A stretch of 20,718 bases of DNA from IMG/VR virus record IMGVR_UViG_3300044622_001081, positions 1 to 20,718 of that record; one strand, given 5' to 3'. Positions 11,147 through 18,857 of this stretch are shown here, piece after piece. Below the pieces are notes generated by a model. The model was not told the DNA's origin. It made no database searches and worked only from the letters and a program-made list of their open reading frames with translations. Source of the DNA: a virus. Positions within the stretch are counted from its first letter, which is position 1. Each line of letters opens with the position of its first letter. A program made the position numbers and the translations under genes.

Positions 11147-12790
11147 TTATAACCTCCTTAGTGACATAACTGAACTAACAATATTTCCTACCAAAATAAC
11201 AGGAATGACTACCTCTTGAACCTTTTCTCTCTGATCATCTGTCATATCTTTACCCCATTCTGTTGGGCTTAATAATTTTTCAAAATCTATATCTGTCAAT
11301 ACTCCAAGTGGGTCTGCTAAAAATGCTTCTGTTTGTACTTCAGTAATAGCATCCGCTAATGTATATGGCATTGGGGCACCTGCGTTTTCTTCTGCTCTAC
11401 CAGCAAACTCTACAAATGCCACTGCTATTGCTGGATTGTCTTTAATTGCTTCTGCAATTATTGCTACTTCTTCTGCCTTAATTCCAAGACTTTCTGCTAC
11501 TGCTTCTTCCTCTGTTGTGGATAATTCAGTTAGCATGTTTGATAATTCGGCAGCCAACTTAGCATCGTTTTGTCCAATTAGTTTATTTAACTTATTAAGT
11601 TCATCTGCTGAAATTGGATTACTATCGTCTGTGTCATTATTATCTGGTGCTGGCACTATAGGCTCTTCCTCAACAGGTTGCTCAGGTTCAGGCTCTTGAC
11701 CTTGATCTGTTTCCTCTGGCTGAGATGTTGGCTCTTCTGAAGGCTCTGGAGTTGGATCAGTCTCTTCGCTTTCACCATCTGTGGTATCAGGGCTTGGAGA
11801 AGGAGTGGGATCTTCTGGTTCAGTTTGCTCATCATCAGGGAATCTTGGATCCTCTGGAGTAATAATCTCTGGATCAACTTCAACATCAGGTTCAGGTAAA
11901 TCTGGATCTTCTGTAGAATCAGGACTTGGCTCTGGCTCTGGTTCAGTTGTAGGCTCTGTTTCTGGTTCATTTATTTCTTCACCATTTATTGCAGCAATAA
12001 GATTATTAAGGTCTGATATTTCTCCAGCCAATTGAACTGCCTCTGCTACTTGCTCTTGCTGTTCTTCTGGCGTTATAGGGGCTTCTGTGGGCGTTGGGGA
12101 GGGTTCTGGGGATGGTTCCTGTGTAGGAGTAGGGGAAGGCTCTGGAATAGGCTCTGCCTGCAATACAGGAACTGGCTCAGAAGCAGAAACTTGGGTTGCT
12201 CCCCATGCCTCAAGAGAGACAATGTCACCATTATGTAACCTTACTCCTGTTCTAAGATTTGGATATTCAGGACCCTGATAACTATAGGACACCGCTAAAT
12301 TACCAGTATTAGTAATAGCCACTAATATATTTACTGTGCTTGGTTGTGCCCCATAGTTACCAAAAGGAACCATATTTAGATTTAATTGAAACCCGCCCTC
12401 TGAATAATATATATCCAAACCAGATGTATTGCTTACTCCTGGAAACCAGTCCATTGAATATAGGGAGATAGATGGTGTATTAGGATATGCCCAGTATGTG
12501 GGATCAGGTTGACCAAATGTAATTACTGAGTTAGTTGTTGCATAAATGTTTTCATACTGTACCCCGTCAAAAGTCACGGTAGTTGCGATTGGTATTTGAT
12601 AGCCTATGTCATCTCCAGAACATGTATCCATATGATGGACTGTAGGTTCTGCATCGCCTTCGTATGCTGCTGCTATGGTTTGTGATTGAATGTGGTTTAT
12701 ACAAGTAGCATTAGCGTTTTCTGGAATGAAAAGATTGAATCCGAAAGCCAGTAAAGTTGCTGTAAGTATTCTTGTTAATTTTTTAATTAT
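11147..12790 (-). CDS. Secreted, Pro/Glu-rich, C-terminally anchored surface protein with start-codon anomaly
   Basis: The conventional ATG start (12631) would give 494 aa, but the frame continues upstream into an obvious signal peptide (KKLTRILTATLLAFGF then ENANA), so the product is about 547 aa. No ATG, GTG or TTG occurs in frame there. ATA (12788-12790), eight bases after GGAGG, or ATT (12785-12787) are the only candidates; one missing A after an out-of-frame ATG would instead give a start of MKRIIKKL. The parts are: a beta-rich head (about 60-210), an acidic Pro/Thr/Ser repeat linker (PSPTPT, EPEPEPSP), a helical domain (about 390-510), and a C-terminal membrane helix (VVIPVILVGNIVSSVMSL) with a basic end. 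It could be a host-surface-displayed phage protein or a virion fibre. I recognise no family. Confidence 0.7.
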   Translation of the reverse strand: MIKKLTRILTATLLAFGFNLFIPENANATCINHIQSQTIAAAYEGDAEPTVHHMDTCSGDDIGYQIPIATTVTFDGVQYENIYATTNSVITFGQPDPTYWAYPNTPSISLYSMDWFPGVSNTSGLDIYYSEGGFQLNLNMVPFGNYGAQPSTVNILVAITNTGNLAVSYSYQGPEYPNLRTGVRLHNGDIVSLEAWGATQVSASEPVPVLQAEPIPEPSPTPTQEPSPEPSPTPTEAPITPEEQQEQVAEAVQLAGEISDLNNLIAAINGEEINEPETEPTTEPEPEPSPDSTEDPDLPEPDVEVDPEIITPEDPRFPDDEQTEPEDPTPSPSPDTTDGESEETDPTPEPSEEPTSQPEETDQGQEPEPEQPVEEEPIVPAPDNNDTDDSNPISADELNKLNKLIGQNDAKLAAELSNMLTELSTTEEEAVAESLGIKAEEVAIIAEAIKDNPAIAVAFVEFAGRAEENAGAPMPYTLADAITEVQTEAFLADPLGVLTDIDFEKLLSPTEWGKDMTDDQREKVQEVVIPVILVGNIVSSVMSLRRL

Positions 12791-12818
12791 CCTTTCATCC
12801 TCCAGTTATAATAAACCT

Positions 12819-12827
12819 ATTATAACA
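12819..12827 (-). promoter_or_regulatory. Extended -10 promoter for the Pro-rich surface protein
   Basis: TGTTATAAT on the minus strand lies immediately after the terminator's T-tract. Transcription would start near 12812, leaving GGAGG (12799-12803) in the leader. No -35 box of quality is seen. Confidence 0.65.
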
Positions 12828-12830
12828 TTT

Positions 12831-12867
12831 TATTTAAAAAGAAAAGGGAGCCAGTTTCCTGACTCCC
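12831..12867 (-). terminator. Rho-independent terminator
   Basis: As RNA on the minus strand, GGGAGUCAG and CUGGCUCCC pair over nine base pairs (one G-U) around a GAAA tetraloop (stem 12846-12867). A T-rich run, TTTTCTTTTT, follows. It lies 20 bases after the stop of the Ala-rich secreted protein gene and ends that transcription unit. Confidence 0.93.
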
Positions 12868-12886
12868 AAATCTTTTAATTTGTTAA

Positions 12887-14035
12887 TTACTTAACAAGTG
12901 TAACCTTTGCCTTTGGATTCTTTGCGTTCCACTTCTTGGCAAGATCATTGAATGCCTTCTTCATTGCAGCGATTGATGCAGCGTTATCTGCCTTAACCTT
13001 TGCAAGTTCTGTAGCATGTGCAGCAGTTGCATCAGCAAGAGCCTTGTCTGCAGCAACCTTAGCAGTTACGGCATCAGCCTTAGCCTTAGCAAGTTCTGCA
13101 GCAGCAGTAATAGCAGCAGCATCAGCAGCAGCCTTAGCAGCAACTGCATCAGAGGCAGCCTTTGCTACAGCAGCAGCAAGAGCAGCATCTGCAGTTACCT
13201 TATCAGCAGCACGACCAGCCTTTTCAGCAGCAAGTGCAGCGTTAGCAGCAGCAAGTGCTCCAGCAAGGTCAGCAACTGTTACGATTGACATTACTGAGGT
13301 TGTTGCCAACTTAATTGTTGGAACAGATGTTGGTGCAGCAATAGATGCTCCAACAGAAATAGGTCCAGCAGTTGCAGGAAGTGAAATCTCTGATGTGTAA
13401 CGACCTGTTACAAGAGCATCAGCAGTTACAGTTCCAGCAGTTGCGCCACCAAGAGTAGTAACAGTTACTGTATCAGCAACAGCGTTGCCGAAAATATCTG
13501 CTACATCAAGAGTTGCAGTTACCTTGCCAGAAATATTTCCTGAAGCAGGGATTGACATCTTAAGTTCATATGCAGGACCTGCAACACCCTTAAGATAAAT
13601 TGTTGTGCTTGCACCAGTTACAGAAACTGTAACCGCAGATGCAGCAGTAGTTGTTGTATATGCATATACAGTCGCTGTTGTTGAAGCAGGCGTTACTGTA
13701 ATTGAAGATGATCCAGCAGATGCATTAACTGTTGAACCAACTGTAGATACTAGGCGTGTATTAGCACCGACTGCAGTAAATGTTACTGGTGTTCCAGCAA
13801 CTACTGTAGCAGTGATAAGAAGTGCTTCGTTGTTTGTTGCAGTTGTGGTATCTGCAACGCTTACTACGTTGTCAGAAGGAACCTTTACTGTGAATGGTGA
13901 GGCTGCTGTACCAGAACCAGATACTTCAGTTGTTACGTCTACTGAAACGGTATTGGCACTTGCAGGTGTCACTACGAGTGTGCCCATAGTCATGACTGCA
14001 ACCACGACAAGAGCGATCTTCTTAAATGAATTCAT
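12887..14035 (-). CDS. Secreted Ala/Thr/Val-rich surface protein with C-terminal coiled coil
   Basis: This 382-aa protein has a signal peptide (MNSFKKIALVVVAVMTMG, cleavage near PASA-N, residue 28). The mature region (about 30-255) is rich in Thr, Val, Ser and Ala with beta-type alternation, like Ig-like or S-layer repeats. Residues about 260-365 form a long Ala-rich helix with regular Lys, Asp and Glu (AKAAADAAA, KADAVTAKVAADKALADA). The end is basic (KKWNAKNPKAKVTLVK). The start at 14035 is fixed by AGGAG five bases upstream. It lies between terL and a terminator and has higher GC than its neighbours. It resembles secreted proteins of planktonic actinobacteria (from memory), so capture from a host is possible. 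Function is unknown. Confidence 0.72.
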   Translation of the reverse strand: MNSFKKIALVVVAVMTMGTLVVTPASANTVSVDVTTEVSGSGTAASPFTVKVPSDNVVSVADTTTATNNEALLITATVVAGTPVTFTAVGANTRLVSTVGSTVNASAGSSSITVTPASTTATVYAYTTTTAASAVTVSVTGASTTIYLKGVAGPAYELKMSIPASGNISGKVTATLDVADIFGNAVADTVTVTTLGGATAGTVTADALVTGRYTSEISLPATAGPISVGASIAAPTSVPTIKLATTSVMSIVTVADLAGALAAANAALAAEKAGRAADKVTADAALAAAVAKAASDAVAAKAAADAAAITAAAELAKAKADAVTAKVAADKALADATAAHATELAKVKADNAASIAAMKKAFNDLAKKWNAKNPKAKVTLVK

Positions 14036-14062
14036 TTTTCTCCTTTTATTATTCATTTTGAT

Positions 14063-15838
14063 TTATATTGTTTTTAATCTATCCAGATAGTCTTTTATAT
14101 CTTCTATTTGGTTAGGTTTATATTGTATCACGTTCTCAGGGAGCGTGTCAACTCTGCGGGGCTGTCCTCTAAATGTGTGAACATCAACTTCAAGGTTTTG
14201 GTCTCTTGGTGTATAAGATATGGCACCAAAAATAGAACCGCACACAGCATCGGCAAGGTCTTTAGATTTTTTGCGTGGGTGATCGACCTTGTCATTTTTC
14301 ATAATCTTAAGTTCTGTTAGTTCTTCAAACAAAAGTTCGATAGCAGGCATTACTAGTCTTTGCTCATACACAAGCATAGCCATGTCTTCGTAATGCTTCT
14401 TGGCTACAGAAACTGTTTCTGTTCTCATGCCTACCGCCTGCAATTCGTTCTGAATATCAAAGGACTGCCAACGGTCAAAAGTAACCAGCCCTATATTAAA
14501 TCCAAGTCTGCGTAGATTTTGTATCCACTGCTTTACCTCTGAAAGATTGACTGGGCCTTCTACTTTTGGTTCCCACCATGCAACAGCATCGACAACGACA
14601 ATAGGTGATATCTGTTCGTAGTCTTTAATTACCTGAACATTAACCCACTTATCAACATGTGCAATTGCTACCGCACACTTATCGTGCTTCTGCGCTAAGT
14701 CAGCATGGACATAATAAACCTTATCTAGATCTGGCTTAAAGTTTTCTTCAAATCTTCTGAATTGATCCAAAGGATTTCTGGCTGTCATACATGCTCTAAC
14801 TTTGTCTGCCTGCTTAAAGAAAGCATCAGATGCATAAGTTGGAACACAAGCAAAACGCATCATAGCATCGCCAAGGTCTGTCATAAATGCAATCTTAAAA
14901 TCATCGATCTTTCTTGTTGGGTTAACTTCCCATGTAGGTCTTTTTAATCCGAATACTCCAGGATATTTATATGATTTAATATGGTCTTCATCCCAAGATA
15001 TTTCAAACCAGTTATCCTTATCATCTTCTGGAAGTAGCGGGTTAATAATAAATTTATGAGTCTTTGTTACTACTTCTTTGTCAGCAATTACTGCTTCATA
15101 CCGCTCAGAAATAAAGTCTCCGTTATAACGAGGAAATGAAAGAAGAACTACCTTGCCAAGATCTGGGAAACGAGAATCGACTGATCCACGAAAGGCTTTA
15201 TAAATATTATCAGCAGTCTTGCCTTGTTCATTTCCAGTACCTACTTCTGTAGCAAAACCAGAAATTTCATCAAGTACTGCAAGTAAAAGATTTAAGCCCT
15301 CATGAGACTCACGCTCTGAGTGACCAGAATAAACTGTAATTGATTTATCAAAACTAATTGAATCCACCTTTGCTTCATACTTACCAGCAAACCAAGGGGA
15401 CCTTTCAATCTTAGACTTAAAACCTTTAAAGAAAACGTTCTTAGCCTGTTGAGCGTTGATAGCAACGTTAATTAAATCTATAGCGTCTCCAGATGGTTTT
15501 CCGAAGTATCTTGCAGGGTCTTTAAGACAAAGTAGTTTGTATACAATATAAGCACAAGCCACAGTAGAGGTGAAATCTTTACCGCTACCCTTGCCAAGTT
15601 GTAAAATGATTTCGTTTTTTGTATATTTTTCATAATACCTTGCCCCCTCTTCTTCCCCCATAATAAATTGTAAATCTTCTTTACGATAAATCTGACTCAT
15701 TGCTTCTACTATGTCATATTGAATTGTGGATAATCCTGGCTGCCCCAAATAATCTGGAGACTCTATAAAAGTTTTTGCATCTACTGGAGTCTCTTCAAAA
15801 TGATTATCTTTAAGAGCCTCAAGAAAATCATCAAACAT
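14063..15838 (-). CDS. terL: Terminase large subunit (ATPase-nuclease)
   Basis: This 591-aa DNA-packaging motor subunit has a Walker A, LQLGKGSGKDFT, at about residues 80-90, and a Walker B, LLLAVLDEIS, with the catalytic Glu near 191. The motor domain also includes the FPRYNGDFISERYE region. The RNase H-like nuclease domain has acidic residues in YYVHADLAQKHDKCAVAI, GLVTFDRWQSFDIQNEL and KDLADAVCGSIFGAI. The length is typical. The start is either ATG 15836-15838 or TTG 15845-15847, both overlapping terS; no strong ribosome-binding site separates them. No portal gene follows downstream, which is unusual. The identification is very secure. Confidence 0.96.
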   Translation of the reverse strand: MFDDFLEALKDNHFEETPVDAKTFIESPDYLGQPGLSTIQYDIVEAMSQIYRKEDLQFIMGEEEGARYYEKYTKNEIILQLGKGSGKDFTSTVACAYIVYKLLCLKDPARYFGKPSGDAIDLINVAINAQQAKNVFFKGFKSKIERSPWFAGKYEAKVDSISFDKSITVYSGHSERESHEGLNLLLAVLDEISGFATEVGTGNEQGKTADNIYKAFRGSVDSRFPDLGKVVLLSFPRYNGDFISERYEAVIADKEVVTKTHKFIINPLLPEDDKDNWFEISWDEDHIKSYKYPGVFGLKRPTWEVNPTRKIDDFKIAFMTDLGDAMMRFACVPTYASDAFFKQADKVRACMTARNPLDQFRRFEENFKPDLDKVYYVHADLAQKHDKCAVAIAHVDKWVNVQVIKDYEQISPIVVVDAVAWWEPKVEGPVNLSEVKQWIQNLRRLGFNIGLVTFDRWQSFDIQNELQAVGMRTETVSVAKKHYEDMAMLVYEQRLVMPAIELLFEELTELKIMKNDKVDHPRKKSKDLADAVCGSIFGAISYTPRDQNLEVDVHTFRGQPRRVDTLPENVIQYKPNQIEDIKDYLDRLKTI

Positions 15839-16364
15839 CGTGGACAATTGTAATCACTTCATCTTTCTTTGCAATATCAGAAAGTCTACGCATAATTTCA
15901 TCACGAATTTGTGGATACTCTGATGCAATATCACGAAGAATAGCCATAAGAACTTCCTGTTTCTTTTCTATCTGAACCATTTCTTCTGCTAATTCTTTAT
16001 TTTCTAATAGACCAGCCTTTTGCAACATATCAATTCTTTTAGATTCAATGTCCATAACTAGTTTAATTGCTTGAGTCTTTGCGCCTAAATTATTGGTCAT
16101 TGACGCTTCATCAATAACCTCATATGATTTTGCAATTAATTTATTGTAATGTGTATCAGCAACTGCTAATGCTTCTTTTGCACGAGCACGAATTGCATCG
16201 TTTGCAGAAGCCATTACCTTCCACTCATTGATGTGTTGAACAACACGAGTTCGTGGTATTGCTAAATCTTTAGATATCTTTGTTGCATCATTACCTTTGA
16301 GGTACTCTCCAACAACAACGTTAATTTCATCAAGATGTTTAACTAAATCTTCTTCAGTCGACAT
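15831..16364 (-). CDS. terS: Terminase small subunit-like, HTH DNA-binding
   Basis: This 177-aa protein, directly upstream of and overlapping terL, has an N-terminal helix-turn-helix (GNDATKISKDLAIPRTRVVQHINEWK, in pieces, about 25-50). A long helical region (60-165) suits oligomerisation. This organisation fits small terminase subunits, which recognise packaging-site DNA and regulate TerL. The start at 16364 is chosen because AAGGAG is just upstream; the extended frame (16379) would overlap further. It overlaps the upstream DUF1599-like gene by 11 bases. Without a search I cannot exclude a general HTH regulator, but position makes TerS most likely. Confidence 0.8.
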   Translation of the reverse strand: MSTEEDLVKHLDEINVVVGEYLKGNDATKISKDLAIPRTRVVQHINEWKVMASANDAIRARAKEALAVADTHYNKLIAKSYEVIDEASMTNNLGAKTQAIKLVMDIESKRIDMLQKAGLLENKELAEEMVQIEKKQEVLMAILRDIASEYPQIRDEIMRRLSDIAKKDEVITIVHDV

Positions 16365-16689
16365 ATCTCTCCTTAGCAATCTTCAATAAAATAAGATACC
16401 CGATTAAATCATCAATATCATTATCTCCTGGATATTCTGTACCACGCATCATACGACTAAGTTTATCATCTATACGAACATGTAATTGCTCTCTAGGGTC
16501 TGCTTTGCTAAAAACACGAACTGGATTTAAGGCTGAGTCTCCATAGGCTATATTCTTTTTAATTAACATATGAGCAACCTCATGACAAGAATCCCATATT
16601 TCTTTTCCAGCAGAGGTTCCCACTGTTAAAAGATATAGGTCCTCACACTTAAAACGATTCATGTCTTCAAATACTCGATCTAAACTCAT
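16354..16689 (-). CDS. DUF1599/Nmad1-like phage protein
   Basis: This 111-aa protein has the segment KKNIAYGDSALNPVRVF, SKADPREQLHVRIDDKLSRM and GDNDIDDLIGYLILLKIAKERY. It resembles the DUF1599 (nucleotide modification associated domain 1) proteins that are common in phages. The link of that domain to nucleotide modification comes from comparative genomics, and its activity is not settled. The start is set at 16689 because it forms an ATGA overlap with the stop of the 51-aa HTH gene, which indicates translational coupling. The longer frame to 16755 lies within that gene. No catalytic mechanism is asserted. Confidence 0.68.
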   Translation of the reverse strand: MSLDRVFEDMNRFKCEDLYLLTVGTSAGKEIWDSCHEVAHMLIKKNIAYGDSALNPVRVFSKADPREQLHVRIDDKLSRMMRGTEYPGDNDIDDLIGYLILLKIAKERYVD

Positions 16690-16841
16690 CTCTTTGATTT
16701 CCTTAATCCAAATTTTGCCAAATATACATAAATAGTTTCCACGCTTACCCCGCATTCTTTGGCTATATCTTCAGGAGTTTTTTTGTCCATGTGATATCTT
16801 TTTTTTAGCCATAGTTCGTTTGTATATAGTTTACCAGCCAT
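16686..16841 (-). CDS. 51-residue helix-turn-helix protein
   Basis: A small gene of 51 codons: MAGKLYTNELWLKKRY at the start, then KTPEDIAKECGVSVETIYVYLAKFGLRK. The second part is a clear HTH (residues 21-46) with the usual Ala-xxx-Gly turn. The arrangement W-L-xx-x-Y before the HTH occurs in many phage regulators and homing-type DNA binders. It starts two bases after the RuvC-like stop region (AAGGGG is its ribosome-binding site, overlapping the end of that gene). It ends in ATGA coupling with the next gene. It may be a small transcription regulator or a packaging or recombination accessory. Confidence 0.82.
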   Translation of the reverse strand: MAGKLYTNELWLKKRYHMDKKTPEDIAKECGVSVETIYVYLAKFGLRKSKR

Positions 16842-16843
16842 GA

Positions 16844-17419
16844 CTACCCCTTGTCAATTCCAATTGCTTTATTCCAGTTTTTTACAGCCCAATGACCAAT
16901 GCCACAAGCATCTGCAACATCATTATCTGTAATTGTTCTATCATAATTTATGTTAATAAAATTAATAGTTCTTTCTTTACGAAGCATTCTTTCATAAGCC
17001 TTGTACCAAGAAGCAGACTTTCCAGGGTTCTGTGCACGAATAAGAAGTTGCTCTTCTTTAGAAATCTTTTTATTTCCAATATAGTTTTGCCAAGTTATTG
17101 GAGATACCTTTCCAATTACTTTAGTTCCAGACTGTCCTGCTGACCCAAGGATAGCCCCTTGTACCAATGCAAGATCTGCAGCAGTCTTAGGGCTATTCAT
17201 GAATACAGTATGCTCAATAACTATCGCTTCAAACCCACCATATATATCAAAAAAGGCTTTTACTTTTTTACCAGCATCCATAACTTTTTCATAAATATTG
17301 TCTCCATCAAAATGAATCTTTCCAATACTGTTAAGATCATTGTCAACAAACAAAGCAAAAGCAAGACTATTTGTGCTTGCATCGATTGCAACAAAAGTCT
17401 TTGGATTACTCTCTACCAT
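16844..17419 (-). CDS. RuvC-like Holliday junction resolvase
   Basis: This 191-aa RNase H-fold endonuclease would cut four-way DNA junctions before packaging. The conserved acidic residues are Asp13 (VAIDASTNSLAFAL), Glu69 (AIVIEHTVF), and Asp167/Asp170 (DNDVADACGIG). Basic residues in the central helix (RMLRKER) suit DNA binding. Length is slightly above the E. coli RuvC size (173 aa). The ATG overlaps the zinc-finger gene by 14 bases, and AAGGGG is seven bases upstream. It belongs to the recombination block with RecA and the Cas4-like nuclease. Confidence 0.88.
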   Translation of the reverse strand: MVESNPKTFVAIDASTNSLAFALFVDNDLNSIGKIHFDGDNIYEKVMDAGKKVKAFFDIYGGFEAIVIEHTVFMNSPKTAADLALVQGAILGSAGQSGTKVIGKVSPITWQNYIGNKKISKEEQLLIRAQNPGKSASWYKAYERMLRKERTINFININYDRTITDNDVADACGIGHWAVKNWNKAIGIDKG

Positions 17420-17690
17420 TCGAAAACCCCTTTATTTGTTTTAATACTTTTTTAACATCTCCTGGATTAATGTTACATTTTGAACATAACTGATCATCAT
17501 TATAAATAGAAAGTTTTTCTCCACACTGCTTGCATAATCTATTCTTACCTTTTCTTTTTTGTCTTCTGGTTTGTACATATCTTTCTGCTATTTTTTCTTT
17601 AGTAGCAAGATCTCTACATTCTTCAGAACAATATATTTGATAAGATATTTTAGTGTAAAACTCTTTATCACACCATTTACAGTTCTTCAT
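17406..17690 (-). CDS. Small double zinc-finger protein
   Basis: This 94-aa protein has two Cys4 sites. The first is CKWCDK with YCSEEC (Cys4, Cys7, Cys21, Cys25). The second is LCKQCGE with LCSKC (Cys53, Cys56, Cys69, Cys72). They are joined by a basic segment (RRQKRKGKNR). The pattern fits a nucleic-acid-binding zinc ribbon of the kind found in many phages. No HNH residues follow, so nuclease activity is not supported. It overlaps both neighbours by 14 bases. It may assist the RuvC or Cas4-like proteins. Confidence 0.7.
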   Translation of the reverse strand: MKNCKWCDKEFYTKISYQIYCSEECRDLATKEKIAERYVQTRRQKRKGKNRLCKQCGEKLSIYNDDQLCSKCNINPGDVKKVLKQIKGFSNGRE

Positions 17691-18519
17691 TTTCTAATGG
17701 CTCCAAGGATTTTATTTTAATAGTTCCATCCCCAGCATCAGCGCACATTTTCTGTAAAGGACATGTCTTACAAATTTTTGAATTAGATCTGTAATTCTTC
17801 GCAGGCAAAGTTTTATTTTTCCATGCCTCACGAACTGTTCTCATCCAGTCAAACGCTTGATCTACCCACCGAATGTAATGACCGTTAACCTCTATAGGAA
17901 ACAAAAGAAGTTCATGATTATTTTTATTTTCATAAATCAAAACACCTTTTTGCTTCTTAAGAATTTTCATATAAATAAGCAATTGCATTAAATGCCCTGC
18001 CTTTGGCTTGGAATGATTTTTTCTATATTCAAAGCCGTCACTCTGAGCGGTTTTAATTTCTATAACCATCTCTTCGTTATTCCAATTAATTATTCCGTCA
18101 CCATAACCAAATATTGGAGGATCAGAATGTGTAATTTTGAACTCTGTGGTATCTTTTTCTTCTTTATATTTTTCAAAATGTTTTTCATCTAAGAATTTTT
18201 TTGCTATCCCAGAATCAAGCAATGCCTTTTGAATTCTTTCATGAGACAATGATCCGTTGCTCATATTGGCTACTGCAAAAGCATCAGAGAAATCTTCAAA
18301 ATCTCCTCCCTCAAATGCAAGATACCAATATCTTGCACACTCTCCGTGACCATAAACTAAAGTAGAGGGGGCAAATGTCTTCTTTTTTTGATTCTTAGTT
18401 TCTCTACCTACCAGGTATCCAGACTCTATCTTTTCTTTCATCCCACTAATATCAAATGAATTAAAGAATTCTTTAGTCTCTGTCTTAATCATAACTTCTT
18501 TTAATAAATTTTTTGTCAT
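17677..18519 (-). CDS. Cas4/RecB-like Fe-S PD-(D/E)XK exonuclease
   Basis: This 280-aa protein is a predicted 5'-3' ssDNA exonuclease with an iron-sulphur cluster. It has the PD-(D/E)XK core: Asp141 in FGYGDGIINW, Glu154-x-Lys156 in MVIEIKTAQ, and the downstream HLMQLLIYM helix with Gln179. It has the four Fe-S cysteines: Cys61 (GHGECARYWY) and Cys250, Cys253, Cys259 (CKTCPLQKMC). SHERIQ (about residue 92) fits the family's early His motif. The start at 18519 follows AAAGGA and an extended -10 promoter; a longer frame to 18555 would overlap the promoter. Likely role: end processing for phage recombination with RecA, or degrading host DNA. No CRISPR genes are nearby. Confidence 0.9.
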   Translation of the reverse strand: MTKNLLKEVMIKTETKEFFNSFDISGMKEKIESGYLVGRETKNQKKKTFAPSTLVYGHGECARYWYLAFEGGDFEDFSDAFAVANMSNGSLSHERIQKALLDSGIAKKFLDEKHFEKYKEEKDTTEFKITHSDPPIFGYGDGIINWNNEEMVIEIKTAQSDGFEYRKNHSKPKAGHLMQLLIYMKILKKQKGVLIYENKNNHELLLFPIEVNGHYIRWVDQAFDWMRTVREAWKNKTLPAKNYRSNSKICKTCPLQKMCADAGDGTIKIKSLEPLENEEL

Positions 18520-18538
18520 AGTTTCCTTTGTTTGTATA

Positions 18539-18547
18539 ATTATACCA
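18539..18547 (-). promoter_or_regulatory. Extended -10 promoter of the Cas4-like gene
   Basis: TGGTATAAT on the minus strand gives a leader of about 12 bases with AAAGGA five bases before the ATG at 18519. It is identical to the box at 5879-5887. The -35 region lies in the end of the upstream gene and shows no good hexamer. Confidence 0.7.
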
Positions 18548-18551
18548 GTTC

Positions 18552-18857
18552 TCATCGTGTTATGTATTTAAGAGCAGATACAAGATTGTTGATAGACTCT
18601 GCTGCAGTATAATAAATATTTTTCTTGCCTCTGTCTGATTTATCCACATTAGCCATCCATGTTGCTTTAAATGCCATTTTTGCTGCTATTGCCTGTAGCC
18701 TAACTATCTCTATAGTTGCAACATTCATAGGGATATCTGGCTTAATAATAATCTTAGCAATAAATGTAAGAGCAGCGGTTAACTCTTCATCCTCCATATA
18801 TTCTGCTATTTCTGACAAGCCATTTACCATTTCAAGCGTTGTGTTATTCTGTTCCAT
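18552..18857 (-). CDS. Conserved-type helical phage protein of unknown function
   Basis: This 101-aa, mostly helical protein has no membrane segment. It contains AEYMEDEELTAALTFIAKIII and VRLQAIAAKMAFKATWMANV, KKNIYYTAAESINNLVSALKYI. The second half looks strongly conserved (it resembles short proteins I associate with actinophages, without a function). It lies in the recombination cluster, with an overlap of 14 bases with the preceding gene and 32 bases before the Cas4-like gene. It could be a DNA-binding or replication accessory protein; I assign no activity. Confidence 0.65.
   Translation of the reverse strand: MEQNNTTLEMVNGLSEIAEYMEDEELTAALTFIAKIIIKPDIPMNVATIEIVRLQAIAAKMAFKATWMANVDKSDRGKKNIYYTAAESINNLVSALKYITR

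Noticed and set aside
11146-11154. TATAAT directly before the holin-like gene at 11145
   Set aside because: It abuts the ATG, leaving no room for a transcript start upstream, and AAGGAGG already explains the sequence as a ribosome-binding region.
11436-12278. Plus-strand Gly/Ser-rich frames opposite the Pro-rich linker
   Set aside because: They are mirror images of the EPSPTPT repeats, with no ribosome-binding site or sensible fold.
12936-13400. Long plus-strand frames opposite the Ala-rich secreted protein
   Set aside because: They are low-complexity antisense shadows of a gene with a signal peptide, ribosome-binding site and terminator on the minus strand.
17406-17690. HNH homing endonuclease
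   Set aside because: There are Cys4 sites but no His-Asn-His residues following the zinc knuckle.
17677-18519. Cas4-like gene as a sign of a CRISPR-Cas locus
   Set aside because: No repeat array, cas1 or cas2 is present; phages commonly carry Cas4-like nucleases alone in recombination clusters.
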